Assembly: GCF_963576615.1 (NCBI RefSeq) | Contig: NC_088711.1 | Span: forward strand, 15,733,869-15,797,868 | Direction: 5' to 3' | DNA length: 64,000 nt | Origin: Watersipora subatra | Taxonomy: Eukaryota > Bryozoa > Gymnolaemata > Cheilostomatida > Watersiporidae | In this document: positions 60,501-64,000 of the stretch, piece after piece | Position numbering within the stretch: the first letter of the stretch is position 1 | Layout of the letters: each line of letters begins with the position of its first letter | The notes under the pieces: model-generated | The model's input: the letters and a program-made list of their open reading frames with translations, nothing else | Database searches by the model: none | What the model was told of the DNA's origin: nothing | Translations under genes and position numbers: made by a program

Positions 60501-61923
60501 TTCCTCTCCTTAAAAATATCTCCTGTCAAAATTATATTATATTGCATTGTGAGTAAACATATACTTAGCCTTCTATTGGTTATTAAAGGCTCTGTTTTCA
60601 GAATCAACTTTTCTAACTTTGTAATATCTTTGAATAGCTAGACTTAATTAACAAGAAAAGTACGTTGCGTTGCATTATGGGACCTGTAGCCCAAACCCAA
60701 ACTGCTTCATATCGATGGGCATGAATAACGATTATGTAAAATTATCTTGTGGGTCGGATATAATTACATAGTGGGCCGGTTTTGGCCGGCGGGCAGTGAG
60801 TTGGACAAATGTGTGTTAGATGATACTTTTAAAGCAAGTTTACATCTATTGTATGTTTACATAATTTTACAGTATGAATTTAGCGCTTTGCCTCAACTAA
60901 CTCGTGTCATAATCGTCAACTGAAACTCATCATGCTGATCAAGTTTTATACAATGCAAAGTTAAACTAGAGAAATTTTTTATTCTGTTTTGATCGGAGAT
61001 AGCATATTCCGTGTTTTATTTACTTCTACCGAGCTTCAGTATGGAATGTTTTGGATGACTTTGGGTGTTTTACAGAAGTTATACAGCAAGTCTATCCACA
61101 TGAGTCACACTGATATGGTAGTCTTGTGACCATCCTTCTCAGATAATCGTAATTTGTAACAGAAAGTATTCACAAGATTCCAAGATTCACAAAATGCGCT
61201 CTAAATTGCAAAACCATGCTTTCGTTTGTGTTGCATTTAGTACTTTACTATGTGTAGAAAACTGCTTTAGGTAAGCTTGCTGCTGCCGTTGAAGTATACA
61301 TACTTAGGTAGGCATTTTCAAATAGCTAATCTCACAGCAATCACTTTTATATTTTATTATTATTTAAATCGACTTTATTTGGTGGTCAGCAAATCAAGTA
61401 TTGCTGCCTGGTTCTCAATAAACAAATTAAATTACTAATTTATTGATATTACTTGCACTATACATATGTATATTGTATATATACAATATATATGTATATA
61501 TATACGGTAGATATATTTCTTTATAGTTTTTTTGTTTTTTCTTGGTTGAAGCAAAAGAAATGAAAAAGCAACACAAAATTAAAGTTTTACTAAAACTAAT
61601 TAGCTTTGTAAGGTTTTGATGATGAATAATTGACTAATGACTATGGCATTTGTATTGACACTGGTACAGTGATAGTATGAAATAATATAATGCTGGGTGT
61701 CGGTGCACCGATGCTCAAAATATTTTATGACTTCACTTCTTTTTTGTATTCAGATATTAAGACTGATTATTCTCATGCACAAGTCGAAATTTGAGTCGTA
61801 CAATTATTAATTTATTTGTTGTTTCTTTGCAGAGCCCTTTCAGATGCTGATAAATGTATAGAATTATCACCAGAATGGCCAAAAGGATACTTTAGACGAG
61901 GGAGAGCATTAGCAGGCTTAAAA
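48538..61923 (+). CDS. TTC31: TTC31-like tetratricopeptide repeat protein (partial)
   Basis: Exons supported and in phase: 48538-48580, 48711-48773, 52214-52245, 52478-52585, 55954-56051 and 56297-56444, giving 164 residues. TPR exons follow at about 59366-59507 (5' boundary uncertain) and 61833-61923. The join between 56444 (phase 0) and the TPR exon is not resolved, so an exon may be missing. The N-terminus MKDLFKNIFGSGTR leads into an acidic stretch (VEDVEDSLSDSDYSYDEYDA). Then comes ATSWAMAKELIGEEEKEKRK with a long Lys/Arg helix, equivalent to the EELVAEEE-basic segment of human TTC31. GNLAAHNGDYPEAIAQFTEA, IKLEPSDYRFYGNRSYCYDR and SPEWPKGYFRRGRALAGLK form a TPR pair closest to TTC31. TPRs are protein-binding scaffolds; the cellular role is not shown here. 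The start ATG is 6 bases after an acceptor, so it could be internal. The gene continues past 61923, probably beyond the window. Confidence 0.8.
49330..49605 (-). mobile_element. tRNA-like SINE fragments in TTC31 intron 2
   Basis: On the minus strand two pieces resemble tRNA-derived SINE heads. One has TCCAGTTGGCAGTATACTTG with B-box-like GAGTTCAATTCC (plus 49355-49420). The other has TAGTCTAATGGTGCGGGTGG followed by AGAGTTCATCTACC and GAGTACGGATCC (plus 49525-49600). Boxes are degenerate and ends are unclear. Confidence 0.45.
49998..50252 (-). pseudogene. PIF1-like helicase C-terminal relic (probably Helitron-derived)
   Basis: The minus strand reads RGISLDLAWGLTIHKSQG, then AVIDIGHHRMTAGISFVALS and RVRNINDLLVNNFARERI. 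The A-W-x-L-T-I-H-K-S-Q-G block and the F-V-A-L-S-R-V-R block are the last helicase motifs of PIF1/RRM3-family enzymes. Cellular PIF1 would need the Walker A and B regions, which are absent upstream; a stop lies just before RGISL. Animal genomes carry many such pieces from Helitron Rep-helicases, so that origin is the best inference. It lies antisense in an intron of the TTC31-like gene. Confidence 0.7.
50256..52213. other. Remainder of TTC31-like intron 2
   Basis: No gene was seen. Short repeats of GGTCTACGYTT (50401-50430) and of TCGTAWGRCGAAAAAAATC (51222-51293) hint at old element pieces, but no ends could be paired. Confidence 0.45.
52613..53393 (+). repeat. 46-bp minisatellite, about 17 copies, in TTC31-like intron 4
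   Basis: The unit runs TTGGTAAAGACACAAGCTGT, AAGTGAGGCAGCGTGTGTCA, CACGGG. Copies are 95 percent or more alike and differ mainly at three positions: TAAGTGAGG or TACGTGAGG, GGCAGCG, GGCAACG or GTCAGCG, and CACGGGTT variants. The array starts about 27 bases after the splice donor of the exon ending 52585. Confidence 0.95.
53394..54032. other. Spacer between minisatellites
   Basis: Only an (AAT)n-like run near 53419-53436 was noted. Confidence 0.5.
54033..54275 (+). repeat. 18-bp minisatellite, AACCTGTGTGTTCCTGTC, about 13 copies
   Basis: Imperfect 18-bp units, most diverged at the left and most uniform at the right end. Because 18 is a multiple of three, short frames stay open on both strands (60 and 81 codons); these are not genes. 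Confidence 0.9.
54276..55239. other. Intronic spacer
   Basis: A 143-codon plus frame (54567-54998) is Lys/Ile-rich without recognisable motifs. I do not call it. Confidence 0.4.
55240..55335 (-). mobile_element. tRNA-derived SINE head
   Basis: The minus strand reads GCATGGCGTAGTGGTTAGCG, an excellent tRNA A-box region, followed by GCATGCCTGAAAAACTGG and a degenerate B box around ACAAGTTCAGCTGC. The preceding plus-strand phrase GTTGGTCTGTTGGTCTGTCG resembles GTCTGTCCAACTATAGCC in the 30.2-kb repeat, so the two may belong to one SINE-related family. Confidence 0.6.
55612..55935 (+). repeat. Dispersed repeat in TTC31-like introns, copy A
   Basis: Shares CCTTCTCAGATAAT, CAGAAAGTATT, TGAAGTATACATAC, CTGGTTCT followed by AACAAATTAA, and a CTTGCATTATAC-like end with 61133-61462 in the same order. 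It ends 18 bases before the exon that starts at 55954. Confidence 0.75.
56445..58446. other. Intronic spacer
   Basis: No exon or element was recognised. A missing exon of the TTC31-like gene could lie here. Confidence 0.4.
58447..59248. mobile_element. Possible DNA element with CTTCGGAGTTGC ends
   Basis: The left edge AGTGCTTCGGAGTTGCGC and the right edge GGGGCAACTCCGAAGTACT are inverted matches of about 13 bp plus a second TCTCCGAA/CTTCGGAG match. Inside lie palindromic GCACTGATCAGTGC and CTGCGTCTTCGCACTG/CAGTGCGAAGAC arms. No target duplication was found. It ends about 115 bp before the TPR exon. Confidence 0.4.
60314..60813. mobile_element. hAT-type MITE (CAGGGATGTCAAACTCA) with perfect TSD
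   Basis: The octamer TGTTAGAT flanks both ends (60306-60313 and 60814-60821). The left end CAGGGATGTCAAACTCA and the right end (minus strand CACATTTGTCCAACTCACTG) are imperfect inverted repeats. Subterminal GGGCCA/GGGCCGA and GGGCCGG blocks are typical of this animal-wide hAT MITE type. It is 500 bp and non-coding. Confidence 0.88.
61133..61462 (+). repeat. Dispersed repeat in TTC31-like introns, copy B
   Basis: Direct, diverged copy of 55612-55935, about 370 bases before the exon at 61833. Confidence 0.75.
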
Positions 61924-61989
61924 GTAAGTCATATGTCGATAATTATTGTCTGAGACGTACATAGTAAGTTCTTGATAATTGTTCTCATC

Positions 61990-62712
61990 AGTTACACTAG
62001 ACGCAGTTTCGCTAGACGCAGTTGCGCTAGACAACTGTTTCGCTAGACGCAGTTACGCTAGACGCAGTTACGCTAGACGCAGTTACGCTAGACGCAGTTA
62101 CGCTAGACGCAGTTACGCTAGACCCAGTTACGCTACGCGCAGTTACGCTACGCGCAGTTACGCTACGCGCAGTTACGCTACGCGCAGTTACGCTACGCGC
62201 AGTTACGCTACGCGCAGTTACGCTACGCGCAGTTACGCTACGCGCAGTGACGCTACGCGCAGTTACGCTACGCGCAGTTACGCTACGCGCAGTTACGCTA
62301 CGCGCAGTTACGCTACGCGCAGTTACGCTACGCGCAGTTACGCTACGCGCAGTTACGCTACGCGCAGTTACGCTACGCGCAGTTACGCTACGCGCAGTTA
62401 CGCTACGCGCAGTTACGCTACGCGCAGTTACGTTACGCGCAGTTACGCTACGCGCAGTTACGCTACGCGCAGTTACGCTACGCGCAGTTACGCTACGCGC
62501 AGTTACGCTACGCGCAGTTACGCTACGCGCAGTTACGCTAGACGCAGTTACGCTAGACGCAGTTACGTTAGACGCAGTTTCGCTAGACGCAGTTACGCTA
62601 GACGCAGTTACGCTACACGCAGTTACGCTACACGCAGTTACGCTAGACACAGTTACGCTAAACACAGTTACGCTAGATACAGTTACGCTAGACACAGTTA
62701 CGCTAGACACAT
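61990..62712 (+). repeat. 15-bp minisatellite, about 48 copies, CGCTACGCGCAGTTA
   Basis: Units of 15 bp fall into blocks. The left edge has GCTAGACGCAGT, the centre about 28 units of CGCTACGCGCAGTTA, the right edge CGCTAGACGCAGTTA again and then CGCTAGACACAGTTA. A few single-base variants are visible (for example near 62249 and 62431). The period is a multiple of three and the unit has few stop codons, so frames of 176-247 codons stay open on both strands; no gene is inferred. It starts about 66 bases after the exon end at 61923. Confidence 0.95.
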
Positions 62713-62897
62713 GGAGCTATAAACAATTTGGACTCGTAAAAACCTTCAGTTTATTATTTCTCGAGGCGAAGAATTGATGTCTGCGATTAGTAAGAATTGT
62801 TATGTGTTAATAGAGGGTTAAATTGTAGGTTAACTAGTCTTTATTTCATCTCATGGTTTATGTCTCTGCATATATATTAGTAGTGTATATGTATATA

Positions 62898-64000
62898 CAG
62901 TCAAACATGGATAACTCGTCCACGGATAGCTCGAACACATGGTTAATTCGAACATTTCCTTTGGTCCGTTCCCACGTAATGATAAATTGCTATAGATAAC
63001 TCGAACTCAACACGGTTAATTCGAACTGTTTTTTTGCCCAACAGCTACCGAAACGGTTGTTTTCGCTTTAGAAAATCACTTTATTCAAAGCCATAGAGGT
63101 AGACTTCATCTTTTCGTAATTCATAAGCGTCGTTATTACCACCATCGGCAAAATATTTTTGTCAACGACTTTTCTAAAAGTTTGGTGAAATTTGATTTAT
63201 ACTGCGATACGATGAATAGCACGGGCTAGCCGGGTCACGCGCGCAAGAATTTTCGCCACGCACATACAAAACAAAAATCGCATGTTGTTTTGCATGTGCG
63301 TGGCGAAAATCCTTGAGTGCGTGACTCGGCTAGCTCGTGATGAATAGTTTTCCGACGTTGATTCCGTGTTGAATCAACGTCGGAATGTTGAATGTTTAAA
63401 ACGTCTTAAAAAATGTTGTAATTAAACGTATACGTTGTCTGAGCTACAAAAAACTATTCATCGTTTGACCTAAACACAGAATACGTGTGTACATTCAATA
63501 AGTATCTATTAAAAAAGCGTGAGTGATATAGAATGTACCGTAAAACCTCGTAAAACTTCTAATTGAACTGCCTCGGAGTGTTGCTCTTAACGAATCCCAG
63601 GTAAAGTAAGGTAATCTGCATAAACTTCAAGAAAAAACGGCAAAATTGATCGTGGGTAAAACCCCAAAAGAAAAAAATGTCTTTTCTTTTGAGCATTTCA
63701 ACAATGATCAAGTTTTGCCAATGTCAATCTGAAAAACGTCCTGGCAAATAACATCACCTCAAACAACAAACCAATCTCAAGTGATAGAAAAATCTCTATA
63801 CTTTTTCATGAAAACGTTTTAAACTTTACATTAGAAGCATTTAATTTGAAACAAGCCATTTGTGCTTTTGATTTATATTATAGTTTGTATATGTACATGT
63901 ATCTACTAATAAATAAGTAAATATATGGACTTGTGACAGTGCTCTGATAACTTGAACGCTCTGATAATTCGAACACTTTCGCTCGGTCCCTTGAAGTTCG
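62898..64000. mobile_element. Tigger/pogo-type element, right end beyond window
   Basis: TA (62896-62897) precedes CAGTCAAACATGGATAACTC, followed by repeated GATAGCTCGAACA/GGTTAATTCGAACA motifs and TTTGGTCCGTTCCC. Near the window end GATAACTTGAACG, GATAATTCGAACA and CGGTCCCTTGAAGTTCG mirror this, so the right terminus probably lies just outside. Inside are two hairpins (63221-63338 with 54-bp arms, 63350-63385 with 15-bp arms) and a copy of the 44.2-kb repeat (63690-63790). No transposase frame was seen. Confidence 0.65.
63221..63385. repeat. Two adjacent inverted repeats inside the Tigger-like element
   Basis: 63221-63274 pairs with 63285-63338 (54-bp arms, a few mismatches, GTGCGTGGCGAAAAT core). 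63350-63364 pairs with 63371-63385 (TTCCGACGTTGATTC, perfect, 6-base loop). The first is probably a separate MITE inserted in the element. Confidence 0.85.

Noticed and set aside
61979..62777. Long overlapping open frames on both strands (176-247 codons, RSYAT-type repeats)
   Set aside because: They are produced by a 15-bp tandem repeat whose period is a multiple of three; no start context, splice structure or non-repeat coding sequence supports a protein.

Overview
The window is nuclear DNA from an intron-rich, AT-rich animal. The genes are split by GT-AG introns of 85 bp to several kb, the encoded proteins are clearly metazoan (ABHD13, ORC4, a TTC31-like protein), and the space between is filled with animal-type DNA transposons, tRNA-derived SINEs and minisatellites. 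A marine lophotrochozoan-type invertebrate fits, but the sequence alone does not fix the phylum.

Layout. 1-11.6 kb has no recognisable host gene. It holds two copies of a MULE-type transposase fragment, a 536-bp foldback palindrome, a broken transposon-like ORF and a 1.7-kb degenerate tandem array built on a GAGGAACATAGG-type motif. It also holds a clean 303-bp hAT-type MITE. 11.6-14.5 kb is a complete six-exon ABHD13 gene (344 aa, + strand). 15.5-18.4 kb is a P-element-family transposon with 27-bp inverted termini and a perfect 8-bp target duplication. Its transposase gene has lost its middle. A 31-bp scar, apparently left by excision of a related element, lies 72 bp upstream. 20.9-31.3 kb is a complete five-exon coding region for ORC4 (429 aa, + strand). 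The last ORC4 intron (6.1 kb) holds a three-level nest of DNA transposons and a separate pogo-like element. 33.6-34.6 kb is the 3' end of an unidentified Arg/Ser-rich gene whose tail carries SILK and VRF motifs.

34.6-48.5 kb is gene-poor: one CENP-B-like relic, a 16-bp minisatellite, a BED-finger hAT relic and a piggyBac-like MITE. 48.5-61.9 kb is a TTC31-like gene (+ strand, N-terminal acidic/basic region followed by TPR exons). Its introns hold a PIF1-like helicase relic, SINE pieces, 46-bp, 18-bp and 15-bp minisatellites and a hAT MITE. The window ends inside a Tigger/pogo-type element.

The three named genes work in unrelated processes (membrane hydrolase, replication origin licensing, TPR scaffold). 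They share orientation, but nothing suggests a functional cluster. The most distinctive content is the transposon archaeology. Several elements can be delimited to the base by target-site duplications, the P-like element sits beside a probable excision footprint, and several arrays or palindromes appear to be built from transposon-terminal motifs.
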